Positions 34,766 to 44,082 of a stretch of DNA of 64,000 nucleotides are shown here, one piece after another; positions within the stretch are counted from its first letter, which is position 1, and each line of letters begins with the position of its first letter. Location of the stretch: contig NZ_JAEMHK010000008.1 of assembly GCF_016458235.1 (NCBI RefSeq), positions 176,218 through 240,217 on the forward strand, written 5' to 3'. Position numbers and translations under genes: made by a program. The DNA is from Geomonas propionica. GTDB taxonomy: Bacteria > Desulfobacterota > Desulfuromonadia > Geobacterales > Geobacteraceae. Under the pieces are notes generated by a model, which worked only from the letters and a program-made list of their open reading frames with translations, was not told the origin of the DNA and did not search any database.

Positions 34766-35221
34766 ATAGATACGATCCACCTACTCATCTTCGCCCTCGA
34801 CGGCAAACGCTACGCCTTGAGACTCGACCAGGTCACCAGGGTCATCAGGGCCGCGGCGCTCACCCCGATCCCCCATGCCCCGGACATCGTACTCGGCATT
34901 CTCGATCTGCAAGGGGAGGTCCTCCCCGTCATCAATCTGAGGAAACGGTTTCGGCTGCCGGAGCGAGGCATCGGCAGCGAGGATCAGTTCGTCGTGGCCC
35001 GCACCGACCGGCTCGCGCTGGCGCTCCACGTGGACGCCACCGAGGCGGTATGCGAACAGGCTGAAGGGGCGCTGGTACCCGCCGACGGGATCATCACAGG
35101 AACCGAGTTCCTGGCCGGCGTGACCCGAACCCCGGACGGCCTGGTGCTGATCCACGACCTGGACACCCTGCTCTTCCCTGATGAAGAAGCGCAGATCCGG
35201 GCGGCGCTGGAACAGGTGTAG
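34766..35221 (+). CDS. cheW: CheW-like adaptor, first gene of Wsp-like operon; AUA start
   Basis: SH3-like adaptor that links receptors to the CheA kinase. Homology begins before any standard start codon: the frame reads IHLLIFALDGKRYALRLDQV, the full first beta-strands of CheW, from 34775. The only in-frame standard start is TTG at 34817, which would delete these strands. GGAG at 34755-34758 is seven bases before ATA at 34766, where an ATG would give MDTIHLL. I therefore annotate ATA as the probable start, a mutated or rare AUA. With it the protein is 151 residues and complete. It corresponds to WspB. It is one base from the CheR gene. The 285 bases upstream (34481-34765) hold no gene; a sigma-54-like site with several mismatches lies at 34547-34562. 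Confidence 0.82.
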   Translation: MDTIHLLIFALDGKRYALRLDQVTRVIRAAALTPIPHAPDIVLGILDLQGEVLPVINLRKRFRLPERGIGSEDQFVVARTDRLALALHVDATEAVCEQAEGALVPADGIITGTEFLAGVTRTPDGLVLIHDLDTLLFPDEEAQIRAALEQV

Positions 35222-35222
35222 C

Positions 35223-36674
35223 GTGAGCGGCCATCATCAGCACGCACTGAGCAGTTTCGCCCGCTTCATCGGCAGGAACATGGGGTTGCACTTCCCCGAG
35301 TCGCGGCTGCCGGACCTGGCGCAGAAGATGACCGCGCTGGGAAGGGAGGCGGGCTTCGACGATCTGGACCACTACCTGTTCCAACTCATGTCCGCTCCGC
35401 TGACCCAGGAACAGATGAAGTCGCTGTGCGGCGCACTCACCATCGGCGAGACCTATTTCCTGCGCGACCCGAAGAGCTACCGCGCGCTCGAGCAACAGAT
35501 ACTCCCCGGGCTCATCGCGGCCAGGCGACGCGGCGGTAAGACCCTCAAAATCTGGAGCGCGGGATGTTCCACCGGCGAGGAGCCCTACTCCATCGCCATC
35601 ATCCTGAGCCGGCTGCTGCGTGATCTCCCCGAGTGGAAGATCAAGATCCTGGGAACCGACATCAATGAAGAAGCGCTGGAGCGCGCCCAAAGGGGAGTGT
35701 ACGGCAAATGGTCCTTCCGTAACGCCCCGGAATGGCTCATGGAGTACTTCACCCCGCTGGGGGAGGGCCATTTCCAGATCGTCCCCCGTATCCGTCACAT
35801 GGTGCACTTCAGCCAACTGAACCTGGCCGGCGACTTGGGGAGCGCCCTCACCAGCGGCACGGACATCATCTTCTGCCGCAACGTGATGCTCTATTTCCAT
35901 CCCGAGCTGATCGAAACGACGGTAGCCCGGTTTTATGCGGCCTTAAATCAAGGCGGCTGGCTTTTCGTAGGCCCGACCGAGGTGGATCACCAGAAGTTGG
36001 TCGGCTTCAACTGCCACCATTACGACGGTGCGTTGGTGCTCAGGAAAGGGGAGCGCCGGAAGACGCCGCGCCCCTCCACAAAAGGCGCCGGTGCGCCGCC
36101 TGCGGCCGAGGGTGCCCTCTTGACAGATGTCTCCCCGGCGCGCCCCGGGTTCGACGCAAGCGCCTCCGCCCCACATGTGGACCTGCCGGGGAGCGTCGAG
36201 CAGGCCCGCGCCGCGTACGAGTGCGGTGATTATCAGCAGGCCGCGCGCCTGGCCCTGTCAGCGCCGCACCTCCCGGAGTCCCTCGCCCTCGCGGCGCGCT
36301 GCTACGCGAACCTCGGGCGCTACCAGGAGGCGCGGGAGCAATGCGAAAAGGCGCTGCTGTTGGATCGCTTAGACGCGCACACGCACTACCTGCTCTCCAT
36401 GATTCTGGAGCAGATGGGTGAAGGAAGCGCCGCCGAGGCGGCCTTGAAGCACACGCTCTACCTAGACCACGACTACCTGCTCGCCTACTTCGCCCTGGGC
36501 AACCTCTGCCGCAAGCGCGGCGAGCTTCGGGAGGCGGAGCAGAGTTTCGCCAACGCCCTGCGCCTTCTGCAGCGCTACGACCCCGCGCAGGTCCTGCCGG
36601 ACGCGGAAGGGATCACCGCGGGGCTACTGACGCAGTTGATCAAGGGGATGAACGCCGGGTTGAACCGCCGCTAG
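35223..36674 (+). CDS. cheR: CheR methyltransferase with C-terminal TPR (WspC-like)
   Basis: SAM-dependent methyltransferase that methylates receptor glutamates. The 483 residues have the CheR N-terminal helical domain (1-80), the SAM domain with SAGCSTGEEPYSIAI near residue 110 and FCRNVMLYF near 215, and a C-terminal TPR region (about 325-470). The TPR tail is the mark of the WspC class and may target the protein to the receptor array. The start is GTG at 35223, one base after the CheW stop. A low-complexity Pro/Ala linker joins the two parts. CheB for the reverse reaction is encoded in the same operon. Confidence 0.93.
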   Translation: MSGHHQHALSSFARFIGRNMGLHFPESRLPDLAQKMTALGREAGFDDLDHYLFQLMSAPLTQEQMKSLCGALTIGETYFLRDPKSYRALEQQILPGLIAARRRGGKTLKIWSAGCSTGEEPYSIAIILSRLLRDLPEWKIKILGTDINEEALERAQRGVYGKWSFRNAPEWLMEYFTPLGEGHFQIVPRIRHMVHFSQLNLAGDLGSALTSGTDIIFCRNVMLYFHPELIETTVARFYAALNQGGWLFVGPTEVDHQKLVGFNCHHYDGALVLRKGERRKTPRPSTKGAGAPPAAEGALLTDVSPARPGFDASASAPHVDLPGSVEQARAAYECGDYQQAARLALSAPHLPESLALAARCYANLGRYQEAREQCEKALLLDRLDAHTHYLLSMILEQMGEGSAAEAALKHTLYLDHDYLLAYFALGNLCRKRGELREAEQSFANALRLLQRYDPAQVLPDAEGITAGLLTQLIKGMNAGLNRR

Positions 36675-36707
36675 TTCCAGCGGCAGCACTGTTTTTGGAG
36701 ATGACGG

Positions 36708-37313
36708 ATGTCGGTAAAGAGTTCCAGCATAGACTGGGCGGCCCTGCTCAAGCGCCAGGAGGCCGCCTTCGCCGCGGCGGATGCACCCTCGCGCGACCCG
36801 GAGCGCGAAAAGGCGCTGCTTGAGGAACGGGCACGCCAGTTGAGCCGGCAGCCCGAGCGCGCAGCCGGCGCGACCGGCATCGAGTGCCTCGAATTCCTGC
36901 TGTCCGGCGAACGCTATGCCATCGAACTCTCCTACATAGCGGCCACCCTGCCGCTCACCGATTTCACGCCGCTTTTTTGCGCCCCCTCCTTCGTACTGGG
37001 GGTCACCAACCTGCGCGGCCGCATCATCTCCATCCTGGACCTGCGCCGCTTCTTCGAACTGCCGGCGCTGGGTCTTTCCGACCTGAACCGGGTCATCGTG
37101 GTGGCGGACGACCGGATGGAGTTCGGGGTCCTGGCGGACAGCATCGTCGGCACCAGGTCCGTCGCCGATGGGGAACTGCTCCCCCTTCCCGACACCTTCA
37201 CTGGCCCCAGGGAGGAATTCGCGGCAGGGGTGACCGCCGAGCGGATGGCCCTGCTCGACATGGGTCGCATCCTGTCCGATCCGAGGATGGTGGTGCACGA
37301 AGAGGTGGGGTGA
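36708..37313 (+). CDS. cheW: CheW-like adaptor with N-terminal extension (WspD-like)
   Basis: Second coupling protein of the cluster, 201 residues. The CheW fold covers about 58-195 (IECLEFLLSGERYAIEL, then VLGVTNLRGRIISILDLRRFFEL). A charged, helical extension of about 55 residues, rich in Ala, Arg and Glu, stands before it, as in WspD. Two different adaptors may give separate contacts with receptor and kinase. It starts 33 bases after the CheR gene. A 130-base gap with no gene separates it from the receptor gene. Confidence 0.92.
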   Translation: MSVKSSSIDWAALLKRQEAAFAAADAPSRDPEREKALLEERARQLSRQPERAAGATGIECLEFLLSGERYAIELSYIAATLPLTDFTPLFCAPSFVLGVTNLRGRIISILDLRRFFELPALGLSDLNRVIVVADDRMEFGVLADSIVGTRSVADGELLPLPDTFTGPREEFAAGVTAERMALLDMGRILSDPRMVVHEEVG

Positions 37314-37445
37314 AAAAGCAGGTAGAGATCAAGATTAAGATTGAGAATATGATTGTGACGTTTGATGAGTGAGGTCGAGTTCAGGTTAGGTTGAGAGACT
37401 TTCTTAGTCTTAACCTTTTTCTTGGTCCTGTCTTTAGGGGGTTCC

Positions 37446-39302
37446 ATGCTGAGTAATATGAAGATCCGTTCCCGACTGGCCATCGGCTTTTCCGTGCTGG
37501 TGCTGTTTCTCATCTTGACCGGGGGGCTCTCCCTGAAGAACATCGCTGCCGAAGGCGACCTGCTGAGCGAGTTTTACGAACATCCCTTCGCGGTCACCAA
37601 TGCCATCCACCAAGTGGACAGCAATATCGTGCGTATGCACCGTGGCATGAAAGACGTGGTGCTCTACGCGAGCGACCGGGAGGATATGGAGGTCACTCTC
37701 GCCGAGATCGACGGCTGCGAGCGCATCGTGTATCAGCAGCTCGCACTCGCCCGGGAGAGATTCCTTGGAGACAAGGGGAAGATCGACCAGATCAAGGAGT
37801 CCATGGACCAGTGGAAGGAGGTCAGGGGCAGAACCATCGCGCTGGTGCGTCAGGGCAAGATCAAGGAGGCCATCGCCTTCCATAAGACCTACGCACGCCG
37901 TACAGTCACCAAGATCGATGCGCAGGTCAACGAGGTGCTCAGGTTCTCCTTCGGCAAGGCGGAATCCTTTGCCCAAGAGTCTCAGCGCAACCAGCGCTCC
38001 ACCTTCGCCCTCACCGCCGTCCTCGTGGCACTTGCCGGCATCCTCGCCGCGCTGATCGCTTTCGCCATCACCGCTTCCATCACCAAGCCGCTCACCGACG
38101 CGGTGCAGGCGGCCGAGCGGCTGGCCCAGGGGGACGTCTCGGTCGAGATCGGCAGCGACTCGGCGGATGAACTGGGGCAACTGCTTCGGGCCATGGGCAA
38201 GATGGTGCATTCCATGCGCCGCCTCGGCGAAACAGCGAACCGCATCGCGCTGGGCGACCTCGATGTCGACGTGGCGCTGCTGTCGGAACAGGACGTGTTC
38301 GGCTCCGCCATGCGCAACATGGTGGCGTCGCTCAACAGCCTCGCCGAAAACGCCGACCGCATCGCATCCGGCGACCTCACCATCGAAGTGCTCCCCGCCT
38401 CCCCCAAGGACCGGCTGGGGCACTCCTTCCGGACCATGACCAGCAACGTCAGGGAGCTCACCGTCGAAATCGCCGAGGTGGTCAACGTCCTTGCCGGTTC
38501 CGCCGCCGAGATCATGACCACGGTGAGCGAGCTCGCCTCCAGTTCGGCCCAGACCGCCACCTCCATCTCTGAAACCAACGCCACCGTGCAGGAGATCCGT
38601 CAGACCACCGACCTCACCTCCCAGAAGTCGCGCCAGGTGTACGAAGGCGCCCACCGCTCGGCCCAGATCGCCCGGACCGGCAGGGAGTCGGTCAACAGCG
38701 CCATCGGCGGCATGCAGGGGATCGACGAGCGCATGGGCTTCATCGCGGAGCGCATCGTCAACCTCTCCGAGCAGAGCCAGGCCATCGGCGAGATCATCGC
38801 CACCGTGGCGGACTTGGCCGAGCAGTCCAACCTGCTCGCGGTGAACGCGGCCATCGAGGCGGCCAAGGCGGGCGAGCACGGCAAAGGGTTCGCCGTCGTG
38901 GCGCAAGAGGTGAAAAACCTGGCCACCCAGTCCAAGCAGGCCACCTCCCAGGTCAGGAGCATCATCGGCCAGATCCAGAAGGCCACCACCGCCGCGGTCC
39001 TCGCCACCGAGCAGGGGAGCAAGGCGGTCGAGGCGGGCGTGAAACAGTCCAGCGAGGCGGGGGAATCGATCCGGCAACTGGCCGCCAGCATCGAGGAATC
39101 CTCCAACGCCACCCTGCAGATCGTCACCTCCACCCAGGAACAGGCGATCGGCATGGACCAGATCGCCATCGCCATCCAGAGCATCAACCAGGCGAGCGAC
39201 CAGAACGTGGAAGGATCGCGCCAGATCGAGGCGGCGGCCCGCAATCTCTACGAGCTGAACCAGAAGCTGCAGCAACTGGTCAGCGGCTACAAGGTGGCAT
39301 GA
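37446..39302 (+). CDS. Methyl-accepting chemoreceptor with tandem HAMP domains (WspA-like)
   Basis: Membrane sensor of 618 residues. A first membrane helix (about 11-30), a periplasmic four-helix-bundle input (31-185) and a second membrane helix (187-210) are followed by three HAMP-like units (about 211-365). Each unit has a repeated [17 protein letters not shown] or GDLTIEVLP motif. The long cytoplasmic signalling rod ends with the tip [29 protein letters not shown]. The ligand is unknown; surface or mechanical cues are plausible by analogy with WspA. ATG at 37446 with AGGGGG upstream is chosen; a TTG at 37422 is less likely. Confidence 0.93.
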   Translation: MLSNMKIRSRLAIGFSVLVLFLILTGGLSLKNIAAEGDLLSEFYEHPFAVTNAIHQVDSNIVRMHRGMKDVVLYASDREDMEVTLAEIDGCERIVYQQLALARERFLGDKGKIDQIKESMDQWKEVRGRTIALVRQGKIKEAIAFHKTYARRTVTKIDAQVNEVLRFSFGKAESFAQESQRNQRSTFALTAVLVALAGILAALIAFAITASITKPLTDAVQAAERLAQGDVSVEIGSDSADELGQLLRAMGKMVHSMRRLGETANRIALGDLDVDVALLSEQDVFGSAMRNMVASLNSLAENADRIASGDLTIEVLPASPKDRLGHSFRTMTSNVRELTVEIAEVVNVLAGSAAEIMTTVSELASSSAQTATSISETNATVQEIRQTTDLTSQKSRQVYEGAHRSAQIARTGRESVNSAIGGMQGIDERMGFIAERIVNLSEQSQAIGEIIATVADLAEQSNLLAVNAAIEAAKAGEHGKGFAVVAQEVKNLATQSKQATSQVRSIIGQIQKATTAAVLATEQGSKAVEAGVKQSSEAGESIRQLAASIEESSNATLQIVTSTQEQAIGMDQIAIAIQSINQASDQNVEGSRQIEAAARNLYELNQKLQQLVSGYKVA

Positions 39303-39338
39303 CACCCATGACGGCAGAAAACAGGGGGAGTGCGCAGC

Positions 39339-41639
39339 ATGTTTGACAGCGACGCCCTGCTCAAAGAACTGCTGGCGACCTTCGAGTTGGAGGCCCAGGA
39401 GCACCTGGGGGAGCTTTCCTCCCTGCTCCTCGCGCTGGAGCGCGACCCGGAGCTCGCCGAACGCAAACGGCTCATGGAGTCGGTGTTCCGCCGCGTGCAC
39501 ACCCTGAAGGGGGCGGCGCACGCCGTGAACCTCCCCGACGTCGCCCTTGCCTGCCAGCGGCTCGAGGACGTACTCGCCGATCTGAAGCGGGGCGACCTCG
39601 CGCTCGGACTGGAGCAGTTCGACGCGCTCCACGCCAGCATCAACGATCTGGGCGAGCGGGTATCCATTGGCCTGCCGCCCGCCGCGGCTGTGGCTCCCCG
39701 GCGCGAAACAGAGGCTTCCCTTCCCGCCCCTGCTTTGTTATCGGCGTCCGTGGAGGCTGCCATACCTGCCAAGGCAGCCGCGGCGCCTTCCATTGCTCCG
39801 GCGCTGTCAACCGGGGCCGGTCCTCAGGCCCACCAGCCGCCTCCCCGCGTCCCGGAAAGGCGGCCGATCGAAACGCCTCACGCCGCAGCGCGCCCGCAGG
39901 GGGACGAGACGGTCCGGGTATCGGCGCGGCTTCTGGAAGAACTCCTGTTGCAGTCAGAGGAGCTGGTTTCCGCCAAACTCTCCGCGTCCGCGCTGCACGA
40001 GGAGATGGCGGCCGTCACCGGCGAACTCGCCATGCGCCAGGGAGAGCGCAGCCGCGCCCAGGAAATCGCCCGCAGAGGGATGAAGGGAGCCAGCGGCCGG
40101 GAGGCGGCGCTGGCCGCCCTCTTGGAGCAGAGCTGCCAGGCAGAGCGGCACCTGGAGGGGCGCCTGCGCCTGCTGGATAAGGGCGCGGAAAAGCACCTGA
40201 GGTCGCTGCAGTCGTTGCTCGACCCGCTCCTGGAGGAGATGAAGAAGCTGCAGCTGCTCCCCTGCTCCACCATTTGCGACCCCTTCGCCAAGCTGGTGCG
40301 AGACCTGGCCCGCGAGCTGGGCAAGGAAGCGGAGTTCAGCCTGCGCGGGGGCGAACTCGAGATCGACCGCCGCATCCTCGCCGAGCTGAAGGAACCCCTT
40401 TTGCACCTGGTGCGCAACACGGTCGACCATGGCATCGAGGAACCGCACCGCCGTGAGCGCGTGGGCAAACATGGCAAAGGGTCGATCCGCATCGAGGCCA
40501 GGCTGCAGGACGCGAACCGTGCCGAACTGATCCTCGAAGACGACGGCGCCGGCATCGACGTGGCCCGGGTCAAGGCGGCAGCGCTATTGCTCGAAGTCGC
40601 GCCGGCGGAGGTCATCGAGCGCATGCCGGACCACGAGGCGCTGCAGCTCATCTTCGAGTCCGGCCTCTCCACCAGCAGGTCGGTCGGCAACGTGTCAGGC
40701 CGGGGAGTCGGTCTCGCCATCGTGCGCGAGTCCCTGGAGCGCCTGGGAGGCCACGTCGCCATCACCAGCGCCCCCGGGGTGGGCACTACCTTCCGGCTGG
40801 TGTTCCCGCTCTCCTTCGCGCGGATCCGCGGGCTGCTGGTGCAGGTGCGCGGCCGGGACTGCGTCATTCCTGCCACCAACGTGGAAGTGAGCGCCCGGGT
40901 GCCGCTTACCGATGTGAAACGGGTGGAAAACCGCGACACGGTGCTCGTAAACGGCGAGGTGGTCGCGCTGGTCTCTTTGGCGCGCATCCTGGAGTTGGAA
41001 CGAAGCGCGCCGGGGGGCGAGGAGAGTCTCTGCTTCGTGCTCCTGCACACCGGCGAAAAGAGGATCGCTTTCGCCGTGGACCAGGTGCTTGGAGTCCAGG
41101 AGATCCTGGTCAAGCCCCTCGGGCGACAGCTTTCCCGGGTGCGCAACGTGTCAGGGGGAACGGTGCTCGGTAACGGCAGGGTGGTGCCGGTCTTGAACGT
41201 GGCCGACCTGTTCCGCTCCGCGCTTGCCGTCGAGGCGCCCGCGGTGACGCCCCCCTCCCCATCGCCGCTGGCCAGGCGGCTCACGGTCATGGTGGCGGAG
41301 GACTCGATCACGTCGCGTACGCTGTTAAAGAACATCCTGGAATCGGCAGGGTACGAGGTGCGCACTGCCGTGGACGGGGCCGACGCTCTGTCACAGCTGC
41401 GCGCCGACCCCTGCGACGTGGTCGTCTCCGACATCGAGATGCCGCGCATGGACGGCTTCCAGCTCACCGCTGCAATCCGCGCCGACGATAAGCTCGCCGC
41501 GCTCCCGGTGGTCCTGGTGACCGGGCTGGAATCGCGCAGCGACCGGGAGCGGGGCATCGACGTAGGCGCCAGCGCCTATCTGGTGAAAAGCAGTTTCGAT
41601 CAGGGGAACCTGGTCGAGGTCATTCAAAAACTAAGCTGA
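39339..41639 (+). CDS. cheA: CheA hybrid histidine kinase with C-terminal receiver (WspE-like)
   Basis: Kinase of 766 residues. Hpt domain with phospho-histidine H54 in RRVHTLKGAAHAV; an Ala/Pro-rich linker without a clear P2 domain (105-190); a helical part; HATPase (about 345-490) with HLVRNTVDHGIE, EDDGAGID and GRGVGLAIV; a CheW-like domain (495-630); and a receiver domain (645-766) with D698 in VVSDIEMP. A receiver fused to CheA is a WspE hallmark and may act as phosphate sink or relay. ATG at 39339 has GGGGAG eight bases upstream. It overlaps cheB by one base. Confidence 0.94.
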   Translation: MFDSDALLKELLATFELEAQEHLGELSSLLLALERDPELAERKRLMESVFRRVHTLKGAAHAVNLPDVALACQRLEDVLADLKRGDLALGLEQFDALHASINDLGERVSIGLPPAAAVAPRRETEASLPAPALLSASVEAAIPAKAAAAPSIAPALSTGAGPQAHQPPPRVPERRPIETPHAAARPQGDETVRVSARLLEELLLQSEELVSAKLSASALHEEMAAVTGELAMRQGERSRAQEIARRGMKGASGREAALAALLEQSCQAERHLEGRLRLLDKGAEKHLRSLQSLLDPLLEEMKKLQLLPCSTICDPFAKLVRDLARELGKEAEFSLRGGELEIDRRILAELKEPLLHLVRNTVDHGIEEPHRRERVGKHGKGSIRIEARLQDANRAELILEDDGAGIDVARVKAAALLLEVAPAEVIERMPDHEALQLIFESGLSTSRSVGNVSGRGVGLAIVRESLERLGGHVAITSAPGVGTTFRLVFPLSFARIRGLLVQVRGRDCVIPATNVEVSARVPLTDVKRVENRDTVLVNGEVVALVSLARILELERSAPGGEESLCFVLLHTGEKRIAFAVDQVLGVQEILVKPLGRQLSRVRNVSGGTVLGNGRVVPVLNVADLFRSALAVEAPAVTPPSPSPLARRLTVMVAEDSITSRTLLKNILESAGYEVRTAVDGADALSQLRADPCDVVVSDIEMPRMDGFQLTAAIRADDKLAALPVVLVTGLESRSDRERGIDVGASAYLVKSSFDQGNLVEVIQKLS

Positions 41640-42709
41640 TGAGGAACCGCGTGTTCAGACTGTTGGTGGTAGAGGATTCGAAAACGGTGCAGCGCGCGCT
41701 GGTGGCTGCCTTCGAGGCCGATCCCGAGCTCAAGGTGATCGGCACCGCCGAGTCCGGCGAGGAGGCCGTCGAGGCTGCCAGAACGCTACGTCCCGACCTG
41801 ATCACCATGGACATCAACCTCCCGGGCATGGACGGCTTCGACGCCACCCGGGCCATCATGTCGACCTGCCCGGTCCCCATCGTCATCGTCACCGGCAAGA
41901 TGAACCCCAAGGACAGCGCGACCCTGTTCCGGGTCATGGAGGCCGGCGCCCTGATGGTCCTCGCCAAGCCCGATCCGTTGGGAAGCCCCGGCTACCAGGC
42001 CTCGGTGGAGAGCCTGATCCATCACCTGAAACTGATGGCCGAGATCAAGGTGGTGCGCCGCATCTTCCCCTCCGGCAAGGTGGCGCCCCACCCCGAGCGC
42101 CCGGTGCCCCTCCCCCCCGCGCAGACGGTGAAGGTGGTGGCGATCGGGGCCTCGACGGGAGGACCGCCACTGCTGCGCCAGATCCTCGCCGGGCTCCCCC
42201 CCGACTTTCCCGCTGCGGTCGTGGTGGTGCAGCACATGGCGGTCGGGTTCACCGAGAACTTCGTGCACTGGCTGAACCACACCTCGAAGCTCCCCGTGCA
42301 ACTGGGCACCGACGGCGCGCAGCTCAAACCGGGCCAGGTCTACGTGGCGCCGGACCACTGCCACATGGAGGTCACCTCGGCCGGAAAGATTCTGCTCAGC
42401 GACGCCGACAAGGAACATGGCGTGCGCCCTTCGGTCGCGGTCTTGTTCCGGTCCGTCGCGCAGAGCTACGGACGGCATGCAATGGGGGTGCTCCTGACCG
42501 GTATGGGGAAGGACGGGGCGCTGGAGTTGAAGGCGATCCGCGGGCGCGGCGGCATTACGGTCGCCCAGGACCGGGAAAGCTCGATGGTCTTCGGCATGCC
42601 GGGAGAGGCCATAGAGATCGACGCGGCCCAGCACGTGCTGCCGCCCGGGGCGATCATCGACCTGTTGCGCAGAGTTACCAGTAAAGGCGCAAGCGCCGTT
42701 TCAAGCTAA
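41639..42709 (+). CDS. cheB: CheB methylesterase (WspF-like)
   Basis: Receiver-controlled methylesterase/deamidase, 356 residues. The receiver holds D58 in LITMDINLPGMDG. The catalytic domain carries the triad S172 (GASTGG), H199 (VQHMAVGF) and D292 (GMGKDGA). The start overlaps the cheA stop (TGATG), indicating translational coupling. It removes methyl groups added by the CheR-TPR enzyme, so the cluster has a full adaptation pair. Confidence 0.95.
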   Translation: MRNRVFRLLVVEDSKTVQRALVAAFEADPELKVIGTAESGEEAVEAARTLRPDLITMDINLPGMDGFDATRAIMSTCPVPIVIVTGKMNPKDSATLFRVMEAGALMVLAKPDPLGSPGYQASVESLIHHLKLMAEIKVVRRIFPSGKVAPHPERPVPLPPAQTVKVVAIGASTGGPPLLRQILAGLPPDFPAAVVVVQHMAVGFTENFVHWLNHTSKLPVQLGTDGAQLKPGQVYVAPDHCHMEVTSAGKILLSDADKEHGVRPSVAVLFRSVAQSYGRHAMGVLLTGMGKDGALELKAIRGRGGITVAQDRESSMVFGMPGEAIEIDAAQHVLPPGAIIDLLRRVTSKGASAVSS

Positions 42710-42722
42710 GGAAAGAGAAAAG

Positions 42723-44081
42723 ATGCAGACCTACCATACCGCTGGCGCCGCAAGGCACCACATACTGATCGTCGACGACAGCCCGACCCAGGCGAAGCTC
42801 CTGGAGCAGATGCTGGCCGAGCAGGGCTACCGGGTGCTCAGCGCCCGCAACGGCAGCGCCGCGCTGGAGGTGATCCGGTCCGACTGCCCCGACCTGGTCA
42901 TCAGCGACATCCTCATGCCCGAGATGGACGGCTTCGAGCTCTGTCGCCAGGTGAGGCAACTGCAGGGGAAGGAGCGGCTTCCCATCATCCTGCTCACCCA
43001 CCTGAACGACCCCGCCGACGTCCTGCACAGCCTCGAGGTGGGGGCGGACTATTTCGTCTCCAAACCCTACAGCCGCAAGCTCCTCTTATCCCGCATCCGC
43101 GCCGTGCTCGAAGGGGAGCGCCTGTGCCGCCAGGGGGATGCCGAGGGGGCGGTTTCAGTCGGATACCGGGGGCGTGAGTACCATGTCCACGCCGACTGCG
43201 CCCACACCCTGGAACTGCTGCTGGCGACCTACGAGATGGCGGCGGAAAAGAACCAGGAACTGCTCGGGGCGCAGGCGCTTTTGTCCAACCTGAACCGCGA
43301 ATTGGAGCAGCGGGTGCTGGAGCGGACCGCGGCGCTTACCCTGGAGACGGCGGAGCGCCTGCAGGCGCTGGAAGAACTGCGCAAGAAGGACGAGGTGCTC
43401 ATGCAGCAAAGCCGGCAGGCCGCCATGGGCGAGATGATCGGCAACATCGCGCACCAGTGGCGCCAGCCGCTGAACGCGGTCGGGCTCCTGGTCCAGGATC
43501 TCACCCTCTCCTACGAGTACGGCAATTTCAGCCGCGAGTACCTCGAGTCCAGCACCGGCAAGATCATGCAGATGGTGCGGCACATGTCCCAGACCATAGA
43601 CGACTTCAGGAACTTCTTCACCCCCGACAAGGAGAAGACGGAGTTCCACCTGGGCCACGTGCTGCGGCGCACCGTGGCCCTGATCGATGGGAGCCTCAAC
43701 GACAAGGGGATCGTCATCGAGCTGGTGACCGGCGAGGTCCCCTCCGTGGTGGGACACCCCAACGAGTTCTCCCAGGTCCTGTTGAACATCATGAACAACG
43801 CCATGGACGCCTTCGGCGAGAGAAAGACCCGGGGGCCGAGGCTGAAGGTGACCCTCGCCAGCCACGAGAACCGGGCCGTGGTCACCATCTCCGACAACGC
43901 CGGGGGAATCCCGGAGGACATCATCGACCGCATCTTCGAGCCCTACTTCACCACCAAGGAGCAGGGCAAAGGAACCGGCATCGGCCTGTTCATGGCGAAA
44001 AATATCGTGGAAAAGAGCATGAACGGCTCCCTGACCGTGTGCAACACCGGGGAAGGCGCCGAGTTCAGGATCGAGGTTTGA
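42723..44081 (+). CDS. Receiver-histidine kinase hybrid
   Basis: A 452-residue soluble protein. An N-terminal receiver (5-125, D62 in VISDILMP) is followed by a long coiled coil (150-230), a dimerisation domain with H244 in IAHQWRQPLNAV and an HATPase (330-450) with SDNAGGIPE and GTGIGLFMA. The HQWRQPL motif is that of the HisKA family whose members often act as output kinases. Placed straight after cheB, it probably receives phosphate from CheA on D62 and passes it on through H244. No membrane segment is present. It ends one base before the next kinase gene. Confidence 0.9.
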   Translation: MQTYHTAGAARHHILIVDDSPTQAKLLEQMLAEQGYRVLSARNGSAALEVIRSDCPDLVISDILMPEMDGFELCRQVRQLQGKERLPIILLTHLNDPADVLHSLEVGADYFVSKPYSRKLLLSRIRAVLEGERLCRQGDAEGAVSVGYRGREYHVHADCAHTLELLLATYEMAAEKNQELLGAQALLSNLNRELEQRVLERTAALTLETAERLQALEELRKKDEVLMQQSRQAAMGEMIGNIAHQWRQPLNAVGLLVQDLTLSYEYGNFSREYLESSTGKIMQMVRHMSQTIDDFRNFFTPDKEKTEFHLGHVLRRTVALIDGSLNDKGIVIELVTGEVPSVVGHPNEFSQVLLNIMNNAMDAFGERKTRGPRLKVTLASHENRAVVTISDNAGGIPEDIIDRIFEPYFTTKEQGKGTGIGLFMAKNIVEKSMNGSLTVCNTGEGAEFRIEV

Positions 44082-44082
44082 C

